DNA of 8,649 nt, taken from NCBI GenBank assembly GCA_003151555.1, contig PLXU01000051.1, positions 1 to 8,649 on the forward strand. The letters run 5' to 3'. Numbering within the stretch: position 1 is the first letter of the stretch; every line of letters begins with the position of its first letter. Below the pieces are notes generated by a model. The model had not been told where the DNA came from. It did not search any database and saw nothing but the letters and a program-made list of their open reading frames with translations. Source of the stretch: Acidimicrobiaceae bacterium. Its GTDB lineage: Bacteria > Actinomycetota > Acidimicrobiia > Acidimicrobiales > RAAP-2. Below are positions 1-6,560 of the stretch, in pieces. The position numbers and the translations under genes are program-made.

Positions 1-561
1 CACGAATTCTCCGGTGGTCAGCGCCAGCGCATTGGCTTCGCCCGGGCGCTGGCGCTCAATCCGCGAATGATCGTGGCCGACGAGCCCGTCTCGGCCCTCG
101 ACGTCTCGATCCAAGCCCAGATATTGAACCTGATGAAGGGGCTGCAGAGGGAGCACAACCTCTCCTACGTGTTTGTAAGCCACGACCTGGCGGTGGTCTA
201 TTACATGGCCGACAGCATTGGCGTCATGTACTTGGGCAAGATTGTCGAGATCGGTGACGCCGAATCGGTCTTTCGTGCACCCGCCCATCCCTACACCCAG
301 GGTCTTTTGGACGCGGTGCCAGTGCCCGATCCGGCCGAGGCCCGTAGCCGCCACGGCCGACAGGTGACCGGTGAACTGCCCTCGGCGATCAACCCGCCGT
401 CGGGCTGTCGTTTCCGTACGCGTTGTCCGAAGGCTCAGGAGATCTGCGCCGTCGAGGAGCCCCAGTTCCAGAGTTTCGCAGTCACCCACCAGGCCGCCTG
501 CCACTTCCCGCTGCAGACTCCCGTGACCGTGGCCGCGCGGCCGCGGTCCGCCCAGAGCTGA
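1..561 (+). CDS. Oligopeptide/dipeptide ABC transporter ATP-binding protein, C-terminal part (OppF/DppF-like)
   Basis: This is the C-terminal 186 residues of a peptide-importer ATPase; the start and the Walker A motif lie left of the window. Seen in the fragment are the ABC signature SGGQR (residues 4-8), Walker B ending in MIVADE (23-28), the SALD D-loop (31-34) and the H-loop histidine at 61 in VSHD. After these comes the family's C-terminal oligopeptide-transporter extension, starting at HPYTQGLL (about 96) and holding four cysteines (136, 142, 149, 167) in the RCPKAQEIC...ACH pattern. The family hydrolyses ATP at the inner face of the membrane to drive uptake of peptides or similar solutes. 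The stop is TGA at 559-561. It converges on the permease genes of the facing strand and very likely powers them. A DppD-like identity is also possible, because the two ATPases of these systems resemble each other here. Confidence 0.93.
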   Translation, partial: HEFSGGQRQRIGFARALALNPRMIVADEPVSALDVSIQAQILNLMKGLQREHNLSYVFVSHDLAVVYYMADSIGVMYLGKIVEIGDAESVFRAPAHPYTQGLLDAVPVPDPAEARSRHGRQVTGELPSAINPPSGCRFRTRCPKAQEICAVEEPQFQSFAVTHQAACHFPLQTPVTVAARPRSAQS

Positions 562-581
562 GAGCGCGTTACGGCGATTCG

Positions 582-626
582 AGGGCGATGGCAGTTTTCG
601 TGGAGCCCGTCACGACGCATTGCCCT
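582..626. other. Imperfect hairpin between convergent genes
   Basis: Bases 582-590 can pair with 618-626 (nine pairs, one G-T), and the loop contains a further CGTG/CACG pairing (600-603 with 611-614). It lies in the 98-base gap between the stops of the ATPase and the permease. There is no T-run on either side, so a terminator role is only a guess. Confidence 0.22.
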
Positions 627-659
627 TCCTGGGTGTCGACAACCCTCTGGCCAACGGGC

Positions 660-1601
660 CTAGCGCTCGAGCAGGCGAACTTCGAAGGCATCGCGCATCG
701 CGTCGCCGATGTAGTTGATGGCCACGATGACCAAGATGAAGATGGTGGCGAGCGGGTAAATTTGCCACCAGTAGCCATTGGAAATGTTCGCGGTGCCGTT
801 TTGCAGCATCGTGCCCCAGTCCGTCTGGGGGGTCTGGATGCCCAGGCCTAAGAAGCCGAGGGCGGAGAGGGCCAGGATGGCGTCGGCCACGGCAAAGGTG
901 CCGGTCGTGACGATGTTGCTGATGGAGTTGGGAAAGACGTGACGGCGGATGATATGCCATTTGCTCGCGCCCATCGCCGTCGCCGCTTGGGCGTACTCCA
1001 ACTGTCGAATGAGCAATGCGTCACCGCGAATTATTCGCGCGTTGCCCCACCAGCCGGTGATGCCGATGATGATGATCAAGAACGTCGTCGAGCGCGAGTA
1101 GATGGTGATCAGGGTGATGAGCAAGAACAGGTAGGGAATCGAGAGGAACGCGTCGAGCAGGCGCATCATGGCGCCGTCGACGACGCCGCCAAAGAAACCG
1201 GCCACCATGCCGTACAGGGTGCCCACGAAGATGGTGATCATGCCGGCCAAAATGCCCAGCGTCAGCGAGTACTCCCCGCCGTAGAAGATGCGCCCCATTT
1301 CGTCGTAGCCGGAACCGTCGATGCCGAGCCAGTGCGACCACGAGGGTGCTGCGTTCCACTTCGCGTTGAGGGCGAGGGCCTGGTCGGTCTGGTTCGTGTG
1401 GTGCAGCATCGGAACGATGAAGCACGCGGCGGTGATGAGAATCAGATAGCCCACCGAGGCAATCGCGAGTTTGTTGTGGGTGAAAATGCGCAAGCGCTGC
1501 TTCCACATGGGAACGATGGCGTCATTCGCGTTGAAGGGTGCGTCCAAGTTCACTTCGTCGAAGCCAATGGTCGCGACCGCGGGCTCGGGCAGCATTGTCA
1601 C
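660..1601 (-). CDS. Peptide ABC transporter permease, OppC/DppC-like
   Basis: One of the two membrane subunits of a family-5 (oligopeptide/dipeptide/nickel) ABC importer, 313 residues, a normal length. It has a cytoplasmic N-terminal segment of about 40 residues, a first membrane helix at about 46-65, the family motif HWLGIDGSGYDEMGRIFYG (90-108), and then several hydrophobic helices from about 112 to 297. The EAA loop that docks on the ATPase is at about 202-221 (EYAQAATAMGASKWHIIRR). I chose the GTG at 1601, because an AAGGA ribosome site lies 8 bases upstream and the start overlaps the stop of the preceding permease as GTGA. The in-frame ATG at 1595 is the alternative. It is the last gene of the - strand unit, with a TAG stop at 660-662. 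The substrate is not evident. Confidence 0.93.
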   Translation of the reverse strand: MTMLPEPAVATIGFDEVNLDAPFNANDAIVPMWKQRLRIFTHNKLAIASVGYLILITAACFIVPMLHHTNQTDQALALNAKWNAAPSWSHWLGIDGSGYDEMGRIFYGGEYSLTLGILAGMITIFVGTLYGMVAGFFGGVVDGAMMRLLDAFLSIPYLFLLITLITIYSRSTTFLIIIIGITGWWGNARIIRGDALLIRQLEYAQAATAMGASKWHIIRRHVFPNSISNIVTTGTFAVADAILALSALGFLGLGIQTPQTDWGTMLQNGTANISNGYWWQIYPLATIFILVIVAINYIGDAMRDAFEVRLLER

Positions 1602-2569
1602 CGAGAAGATCCTTCGATGCGAATGCGCGGGTTGACGACGCCGAGCATGACGTCGGCCAAGAGGTTGCCCATCAACGTCAAAATCGAGACCAACAGGGTG
1701 ATGCCGAGCACAGTGGGAATGTCAATGGTCGTCGCCGCGTTGACGGTCTGGATTCCGAGTCCGCTGTAATTAAAGACGCTCTCGACAATGAGCGCCCCGC
1801 CCAAGAGACCGGGCAGATACAGGCCCAGGATGGTGACGATCGGCCCCAGGGCGTTGCGAAAGGCATGGCGCATGAGGACTCGCCGGCTGCTGCAGCCCTT
1901 GGCCTTGGCGGTGCGCACGTAGTCCTGGACTAAGACCTCAAGTACCGTGCCTCGCATGTAACGGCTGAGCGCCGCCACCCCCGCGAGGGTTAGGCACGCG
2001 ACGGGCAATATGAAGCCCACCGGGTCGGTGAACATAGCCCACGGCGACACCCCTGAGGGCGGAGAGGCCGGAAGATGGGGCCATTTGAAGGCGAAGGCCT
2101 GCAGCGAGAGCATGCAAAGCAGGAAGAGCGGCATGCCGTAGAGCACGAAGGCCGTGCCGGTCGCCGCATAATCAGCCACGGAGTTGCGGCGTGACGCTTG
2201 GAAGATGCCCAGCGGGATGGCAATGACGATGGTCAAGAAGAGGGACGACGCGGCGAGCCAAATCGTGCGAGGTACGTAGAGCGAAATGATTCCCCACACG
2301 GACAAGTTCTGCTTGTAGGAGTGTCCCAGGTTGAAGTGGCCGAACACCTGGACGAGGTAGTTCCAGAACCGTACGACGTAGGGATGATTCATGCCGTTTT
2401 GTACGCCCCAGAGGTGCACCCCGGCCCGGGTGGCGTGTGTACCCAATACGGCAAAAGCTGGCGCCAAGATACCGCCGGGTTGAAAGTAGGGCAGGGTGAA
2501 GGTGACGAGCATCACGATCATTAAGACGAAGAATGCCTGTACAAGCCGACGAAGCACGTACGTAAACAT
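1598..2569 (-). CDS. Peptide ABC transporter permease, OppB/DppB-like
   Basis: Membrane partner of the OppC-like subunit, 323 residues. The N-terminus MFTYVLRRLVQAFFVLMIVM is the typical first-helix start of this family. A large extracytoplasmic loop follows (about 30-100), then the transport domain with helices at about 104-124, 137-160, 185-204, 243-262 and 288-310. The EAA loop is at about 216-236 (DYVRTAKAKGCSSRRVLMRHA), followed by the conserved GGALIVESVFNYSGLG (257-272). I chose ATG 2569 because the family begins there; a TTG at 2590 would add seven atypical residues. Neither start has a clear ribosome site. The TGA stop at 1598-1600 overlaps the next gene's GTG. The gene follows the binding-protein gene after a 147-base gap that contains two hairpins, so its expression may be throttled relative to that gene. 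Confidence 0.93.
   Translation of the reverse strand: MFTYVLRRLVQAFFVLMIVMLVTFTLPYFQPGGILAPAFAVLGTHATRAGVHLWGVQNGMNHPYVVRFWNYLVQVFGHFNLGHSYKQNLSVWGIISLYVPRTIWLAASSLFLTIVIAIPLGIFQASRRNSVADYAATGTAFVLYGMPLFLLCMLSLQAFAFKWPHLPASPPSGVSPWAMFTDPVGFILPVACLTLAGVAALSRYMRGTVLEVLVQDYVRTAKAKGCSSRRVLMRHAFRNALGPIVTILGLYLPGLLGGALIVESVFNYSGLGIQTVNAATTIDIPTVLGITLLVSILTLMGNLLADVMLGVVNPRIRIEGSSR
1610..1614 (-). promoter_or_regulatory. Ribosome binding site of the OppC-like permease
   Basis: On the - strand AAGGA lies 8 bases before the GTG at 1601 and inside the end of the preceding permease gene. It supports GTG over the ATG two codons later, and together with the 4-base overlap suggests translational coupling. 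Confidence 0.6.
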
Positions 2570-2598
2570 GGGGAAAGTGTAGCAGCGCAAATAACGCG

Positions 2599-2635
2599 AA
2601 TTAGAGCGTCATCGGCACGCCGCGGGTCTCTAATT
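2599..2635 (-). repeat. Inverted repeat AATTAGAG / CTCTAATT before the OppB-like gene
   Basis: Perfect 8-base arms at 2599-2606 and 2628-2635 enclose a GC-rich 21-base loop. In the - strand transcript it forms 30 bases ahead of the permease start and downstream of the strong hairpin. It could be a leader or processing structure, or an operator; its role is not known. Confidence 0.45.
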
Positions 2636-2655
2636 TAAGACGATCTTTGTGCGGT

Positions 2656-2699
2656 TACTAAGAAGAAGACCCCCCTCGCGGGGGGTCTTCTTCTTAGTA
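2656..2699 (-). terminator. Perfect 20-bp hairpin after the binding-protein gene (terminator or attenuator)
   Basis: Bases 2656-2675 pair without mismatch with 2680-2699 around a 4-base loop. The core is six G-C pairs flanked by AAGAAGAAGA/TCTTCTTCTT. It begins 17 bases after the binding-protein stop. Read in either direction the G-run is followed by a T-rich TCTTCTTCTT tail, which resembles an intrinsic terminator. Its place inside the operon suggests partial termination or 3'-end protection, giving excess binding protein over permease. Confidence 0.8.
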
Positions 2700-2716
2700 C
2701 TCATGCTTCAGATTCC

Positions 2717-4585
2717 CTACTTGAGGAACATGTACTCCGGCATGAAGTTCTGAAGTGGGTTGGCCGCAAGTCCGGAAAAGCCGTTCACCTTCGTGGCCGA
2801 CAAGGTCTTGAGGAACTCAGTGGTAGAGGTCGCCTCCGGCTGGTACAACACGGGCAGCTGTTGGGCCGCCGCGGTTGAGTACGCCTTGAGGTTGGCCGTG
2901 CCGAAGGTCGTTGCCTTGATGTCACTGGTCATGATTGCGTTGGAGTAGGTTCCCACGTTGAATCCACCACCTGGGGCGAAGAGGGTCTCACCCGACGGGT
3001 AGTAGTCCGGAGCGTAGCTCCAGCCACCGCCCCACGAGCAGATCTCAAACTTCGTACCCGTCTGGCAGTCAGCGATCACGGTGTTGAACGTGGCTGTGGA
3101 GTGCGAGAACTTGATGCCGATCGAGGCCCAGTCCGCCAACTCGGTGTTGAACGTGTCGTCCAACGAGGGTGTGCCGCTGGCCCAGACAATCGAGAAGCTC
3201 AACGTGGCGCCCTTGGCAATGCCGGCACCGCAGTCACTAGCCGCCGTGCCCGGCGCCTCACAGGTGTCCACCCCACCGACCAGCTTCCAACCGTGGCTCG
3301 TCAAGAGGGCCTTGGCGGTCTTCAGGTTGAAGGGGTAGGGGTTGGCCACGGGCTCGAGACGCATGGGCAATCCGCTCACCGAGGTGGGAGCGTTGGGTGG
3401 CAGGGGACTGTCAATCGGGACTCCGTAGCCCTTGTCGACCTTGTCGATGATGTTGATCTGGTCGACGGCCTCTTGTAGCGCCTGGCGGATGTAGAGCTGC
3501 GCGACGAGCGCGTGCTTGGGATCCTTAGGACTGAAATTGAACGGCGCGTAGTTGAAGGCCCAGGGGAAGCCGGTTGCCAGGTTGTACTTAGCCGACACAG
3601 CCGACCAGTTGGCACCAACTTTTCCGGGCGACGGAGCGTTACTCGTGAGTACAGTCGGGTCAACGAAGCCCGCCGTGATGTTGCCGGTACGAAGTGCCGT
3701 CTCCTCCGCATTGGCCGTCGTGAACGCTTCTTCCTTTACGAAGTCAATGCCTTTTTGGGCCTTCACGGGGCCAGAGTAGGTCTTGTTCGGAACGAAAGTG
3801 GCGTTACCCAGGTCGTCCATCGCGGTCAACTTCCAAGGTCCGTCGGCGCCGCTGGTCCACAGCGCGTCGGGGAAGTTGGTCATGGTGGAGGACTGCTTGT
3901 CGAGGTACTTTTCCACAGCCTTGCAGGCCGCGTCAGTCGCCGCGGTGCCGTAGGCACCGGTCGCGCAGGTTGACGTCTTGCCCGGGGCAGTGATGTCCCA
4001 TGTGTTAGGCATCGGAGTCAACTCTGAGAGGTAGTTGTACAAGATCCAGCCTGGGTTCACCGACGTGGTGAACTTGATGGTCACGGTGTTACCCGAGCCA
4101 GTGGCGCTAGCCACCTGGTCAGGGATGCCGTAGCCCTTGTTGTAGCCACAGTAACTGGTGGGGTCGGCCTTATACATGTTCAGGTAGAACATCACGGACT
4201 GGGCGTTGACGGTCTGACCGTCGGCGAACTTCCAACCCTTCATGTTGATGGTGATCGTCTTGTTGCCATTGCTAAAGACGGGCGCCTTGGCGGGCGAAAT
4301 GTTGTAGTCAACGGCAGCCGAACCAGGTGTACCGAACCAGTACACAGGACGGTAGGTCATCTCCTGGAACTGGCTCAAGGTAGCAACCGAGAAGTTTGCG
4401 CAACCGAGGTACGGGAAAATGTAGTTTGGAGCGGCGCCCGGAAGTTCCGCGAAGGTTATCGTGTTCGAATTCGTACTCGTGGTGCTGCTCGCGCCACTGG
4501 CGGTCGGAGCAATCAGTCCCAAAGACAACGAACCGGCTGCGGCGCCGACCGTGACTAGGAACCGAAGCTTTTGTCTTAATTGCAT
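2717..4585 (-). CDS. Family-5 extracellular solute-binding protein of a peptide-type ABC importer
   Basis: A 622-residue exported receptor that would capture the solute outside the membrane and deliver it to the permeases encoded downstream. It starts with a Sec-type signal peptide: basic MQLRQKLR, a hydrophobic stretch at about 9-26, and a probable cleavage near ASGA (about 29-32). The mature part fits SBP_bac_5: ITINMKGWKFADGQTVNAQSVMFYL (111-135) matches the family's hallmark strand and 'F.DG..V.A.DV', and YIRQALQEAVDQ (365-376) matches the 'RQAL..A.D' motif. I chose ATG 4585 because GGGGAGG precedes it by 10 bases and the signal peptide begins there; an in-frame ATG at 4693 would bury the signal peptide. 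There is no lipobox cysteine, which is unusual for a Gram-positive binding protein. Eight cysteines (62, 146, 207, 221, 442, 452, 507, 516) suggest disulfides. The ligand is unknown; the family binds peptides, nickel, sugars and other solutes. Confidence 0.92.
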   Translation of the reverse strand: MQLRQKLRFLVTVGAAAGSLSLGLIAPTASGASSTTSTNSNTITFAELPGAAPNYIFPYLGCANFSVATLSQFQEMTYRPVYWFGTPGSAAVDYNISPAKAPVFSNGNKTITINMKGWKFADGQTVNAQSVMFYLNMYKADPTSYCGYNKGYGIPDQVASATGSGNTVTIKFTTSVNPGWILYNYLSELTPMPNTWDITAPGKTSTCATGAYGTAATDAACKAVEKYLDKQSSTMTNFPDALWTSGADGPWKLTAMDDLGNATFVPNKTYSGPVKAQKGIDFVKEEAFTTANAEETALRTGNITAGFVDPTVLTSNAPSPGKVGANWSAVSAKYNLATGFPWAFNYAPFNFSPKDPKHALVAQLYIRQALQEAVDQINIIDKVDKGYGVPIDSPLPPNAPTSVSGLPMRLEPVANPYPFNLKTAKALLTSHGWKLVGGVDTCEAPGTAASDCGAGIAKGATLSFSIVWASGTPSLDDTFNTELADWASIGIKFSHSTATFNTVIADCQTGTKFEICSWGGGWSYAPDYYPSGETLFAPGGGFNVGTYSNAIMTSDIKATTFGTANLKAYSTAAAQQLPVLYQPEATSTTEFLKTLSATKVNGFSGLAANPLQNFMPEYMFLK

Positions 4586-4595
4586 GTTGATATTG

Positions 4596-4602
4596 CCTCC
4601 CC
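4596..4602 (-). promoter_or_regulatory. Ribosome binding site of the solute-binding protein
   Basis: On the - strand GGGGAGG lies 10 bases before ATG 4585. It is the strongest Shine-Dalgarno match in the window and decides this start over the longer frame from 4693. The spacing is slightly long. Confidence 0.7.
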
Positions 4603-4641
4603 GTACCACCGAAATGGTCACGTCCAATTTGCCCACCCGTA

Positions 4642-4710
4642 TCGGATGATTGTTGGCAACTGTATCGGGCGATGTGGGTTGACACAAGTTCATGAAGGTC
4701 GGATAATTGT
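4642..4710. repeat. Direct repeats TCGGAT(G/A)ATTGT upstream of the transporter operon
   Basis: TCGGATGATTGT at 4642-4653 and TCGGATAATTGT at 4699-4710 differ at one base and lie 57 bases apart. A related GTATCGG occurs at 4639-4645, overlapping the first copy, and again at 4662-4668. The right copy runs into the palindrome ATTGTGACAAT (4706-4716). The 190-base gap 4586-4775 that holds them is AT-richer than the genes and should contain the operon promoter. I could not fix a convincing -35/-10 pair. These repeats are candidate regulator sites. Confidence 0.35.
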
Positions 4711-4751
4711 GACAATGACGTAATGAACACCCATCATTTGTCCGAGAATTT

Positions 4752-4788
4752 GAAAAACCCCCGAATTATTGGCTTTTAGTTGGTTCGG
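4752..4788 (-). terminator. Weak terminator candidate at the end of the epimerase gene
   Basis: On the - strand CCGAA (4784-4788) can pair with TTCGG (4761-4765) around an 18-base loop that holds the TAA stop, followed by GGG and TTTTT (4753-4757). The T-run is convincing, but the 5-bp stem with a long loop is weak. Confidence 0.3.
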
Positions 4789-5696
4789 AGCCTAACGACC
4801 TCAGTAGTGATCGAGGTTGCGTCAGGATGGTCAAAGACGAAACCGCTTTCGAGCAACGCCGTGGGCATGACTCGTTGGCTCGCGAGTATCGCTTCGCTCG
4901 TTAACTGCGCTCCCAACACGACCTTGAGCGCGGCGGCGGGGGTTCGCACGATCGCGGGTCGATGCAGGGCCCGGGCCAGGCTTCGCGCGAACCGGGCGTT
5001 GGTGAGCGGGGTCGGGCACACCAGATTGACTGGTCCCGACGTTGGATGATCAATGACCCACAGGATGGCTCGCACTTCGTCTCGCAGCGAGATGGGGCTG
5101 AGCCACTGACGCCCGTTGCCAAGAGGTCCTCCGAGGCCGAGACGAAACAACGGCAACTGGCGCTTGAGGGCGCCCCCGAGTCGACTCATCACGATACCCG
5201 TGCGAAGGTTGGCGACGACCGTGCCCTGAGTGCGCAGCGGCGCCGAGGCGGCCTCCCACTTGGTACAGAGTTGGGCGAGAAAGTCCTGGCCCGACGTCGA
5301 CGATTCGTCGAGCACTTCGTCGCTGCGTGAACCGTAGACGCCAATGGCCGAGCCGCTGAGCAATTGTGGAGTGCTCGAGGACATGGAGCGCAACGCACTG
5401 ATCAGTAACGTCGTCGCGTCGAGGCGAGAGCGCTGTAGTTCGTCCTTGCGCGCCGCGTTCCAGCGTCGGTCGGCGATGCCGGCGCCGGCCAGGTTTACCA
5501 CCGCGTCAAAGCCGCCCACTCTCGCGAGGTCACGGTCGTCGACGATTTGACGGCGCGGGTCCCAACGAATGACCGCGTCTGTTGTTGCCGCGCTCTCGGG
5601 TCGAACAAAGCGCACCACCTCATCGTCGCGTTCGAGCAGCGCCTCGACCAGCGCCGAGCCAATGAAACCCGTCGAGCCCGTTACACCAACGCGCAT
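4776..5696 (-). CDS. TIGR01777/YfcH-family NAD(P)-dependent epimerase-like protein
   Basis: A 306-residue extended-SDR protein, close to the family's usual length of about 300. It begins with the dinucleotide-binding loop GVTGSTGFIGS (4-14). Family signatures follow: NLAGAGIADRRWNAARKDEL (68-87), the SRLDAT segment (90-95), the SGSAIGVYG active-region strand (114-122) and GPLGNGRQWLSPISLRDEV (190-208). The C-terminal DUF1731-like tail has the expected VMP...LLESGFVFDHPDA (276-293). I chose ATG 5696 because the nucleotide loop begins three residues later; the frame runs open to 5873, but the extra 59 residues match nothing and overlap the hydrolase. The start overlaps the preceding hydrolase by 16 bases, so coupled translation is likely. 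The reaction is unknown for most of this family, including E. coli YfcH. Confidence 0.9.
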   Translation of the reverse strand: MRVGVTGSTGFIGSALVEALLERDDEVVRFVRPESAATTDAVIRWDPRRQIVDDRDLARVGGFDAVVNLAGAGIADRRWNAARKDELQRSRLDATTLLISALRSMSSSTPQLLSGSAIGVYGSRSDEVLDESSTSGQDFLAQLCTKWEAASAPLRTQGTVVANLRTGIVMSRLGGALKRQLPLFRLGLGGPLGNGRQWLSPISLRDEVRAILWVIDHPTSGPVNLVCPTPLTNARFARSLARALHRPAIVRTPAAALKVVLGAQLTSEAILASQRVMPTALLESGFVFDHPDATSITTEVVRLRTN

Positions 5697-6490
5697 CGCT
5701 GTTCCCAGAGTTCGTGGATTAATGGGGCCAATTGATCGGGAGCCGACAGGTGCGCACCATGGCCGACGTTGCGCAACTCGCGCGAGGAGATTATTGGGTT
5801 GATGCGCGATAACTCCGCGCTGAGGGCGCGGTGGTACTCGGGCCGCATGCGGTCGCCGTACACGTACACGCACGGGGTCGTGAGTCGGGTGATCTCAAAG
5901 GGAGGGTGCATCGTCAGAATCGTCAGGTCGCTCAGGAGTCCTGGACCGTCGAGCCGGCGCGACTGGCGTTCGCTGTCGCTCAGCCGCTCCCAGGCACCGC
6001 GCGAAACCATGCGCTTGAAAAAGTCTTCAACTTCGAGGGCGGCGTCGGTGGTGAGGGGCGGACGTGAACTCTGACGGGCCAGTATCCACGGCAGCGGCGT
6101 CTCGTAGACAATCACGAGTTGGCTGAGCGCCGGCTCGGCCACGGCGGCGCCCAAGGCAACGACACCGCCGTAGCTGTGGCCGAAATAAAGCACGGGACCG
6201 CGCAGGGCCTCGCGCCGCGTGACCGCGAGCAGATCGTCAATGTGGCGTTCGAGCGATAGGGGACCCAGGTCCCGAGACTTTTGGTAGCCCCGACGGTCGT
6301 AAGCCACGACGTCGAAGTTCTCCAGTCGACGAGCGAGGCGACCGAAGGAGGCGCCGCGGTCGAGGCCGCCGTGCACGCAGATCAGGGTGGCTTCGGGTTG
6401 GGGCACCCGGCGCTCGGCGACCATCAAACCCGCGACCGGCGTGTCGTGCGCATAGCGAAGTGTGGCCGGGACCGTGGGCGTGGAACTCAC
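5681..6490 (-). CDS. Alpha/beta hydrolase (abhydrolase_1/6 type)
   Basis: A 269-residue soluble hydrolase with no signal peptide. It shows the oxyanion segment VHGG (39-42), the strand-turn VVAYDRRGYQKS (61-72), the nucleophile elbow GHSYGG with Ser106, the probable acid Asp213 in VYVYGDRM, and the catalytic His244 in NVGHGAHLSAPD. The triad is complete, so an active serine hydrolase or lipase/esterase-like enzyme is likely, but substrate and pathway cannot be read from this. The start is GTG 6490, with only a weak AGG 8 bases upstream, and it gives a normal N-terminus for the fold. The TAA stop at 5681-5683 lies inside the next gene. It is divergent from kgd across 70 bases and forms a two-gene unit with the epimerase-like gene. 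Confidence 0.88.
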   Translation of the reverse strand: MSSTPTVPATLRYAHDTPVAGLMVAERRVPQPEATLICVHGGLDRGASFGRLARRLENFDVVAYDRRGYQKSRDLGPLSLERHIDDLLAVTRREALRGPVLYFGHSYGGVVALGAAVAEPALSQLVIVYETPLPWILARQSSRPPLTTDAALEVEDFFKRMVSRGAWERLSDSERQSRRLDGPGLLSDLTILTMHPPFEITRLTTPCVYVYGDRMRPEYHRALSAELSRINPIISSRELRNVGHGAHLSAPDQLAPLIHELWEQRCALV

Positions 6491-6527
6491 AGAGAAAACC
6501 TACCGGTTCTGATTGGATTCATCTCCA

Positions 6528-6560
6528 TACAATTGCTGTTGGCGCCCCTAGGCTGGAGGG
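6528..6560 (+). promoter_or_regulatory. Candidate promoter elements for kgd
   Basis: The 70-base divergent gap holds two -10-like hexamers on the + strand: TACAAT at 6528-6533, which would give a leader of about 20 bases, and TAGGCT at 6549-6554, which would place transcription at or near the GTG at 6561. No good -35 pairs with either. GGAGGG (6555-6560) touches the start codon. The assignment is tentative. Confidence 0.3.

Noticed and set aside
939..1769. Open frame of 276 codons on the + strand opposite the permeases
   Set aside because: It is antisense to two well-supported permease genes, with a low-complexity, charge-rich translation and no recognisable motif.
2570..2590. TTG start seven codons upstream for the OppB-like permease
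   Set aside because: The family N-terminus begins at ATG 2569 and the TTG has no ribosome site.
4586..4693. N-terminal extension of the binding protein from ATG 4693
   Set aside because: It would put 36 non-conserved residues before a normal signal peptide, and the good ribosome site belongs to ATG 4585. The stretch is better read as leader and regulatory DNA.
5697..5873. 59-residue N-terminal extension of the epimerase-like protein
   Set aside because: It lies inside the hydrolase gene, matches nothing in the family, and the nucleotide-binding loop starts right after ATG 5696.
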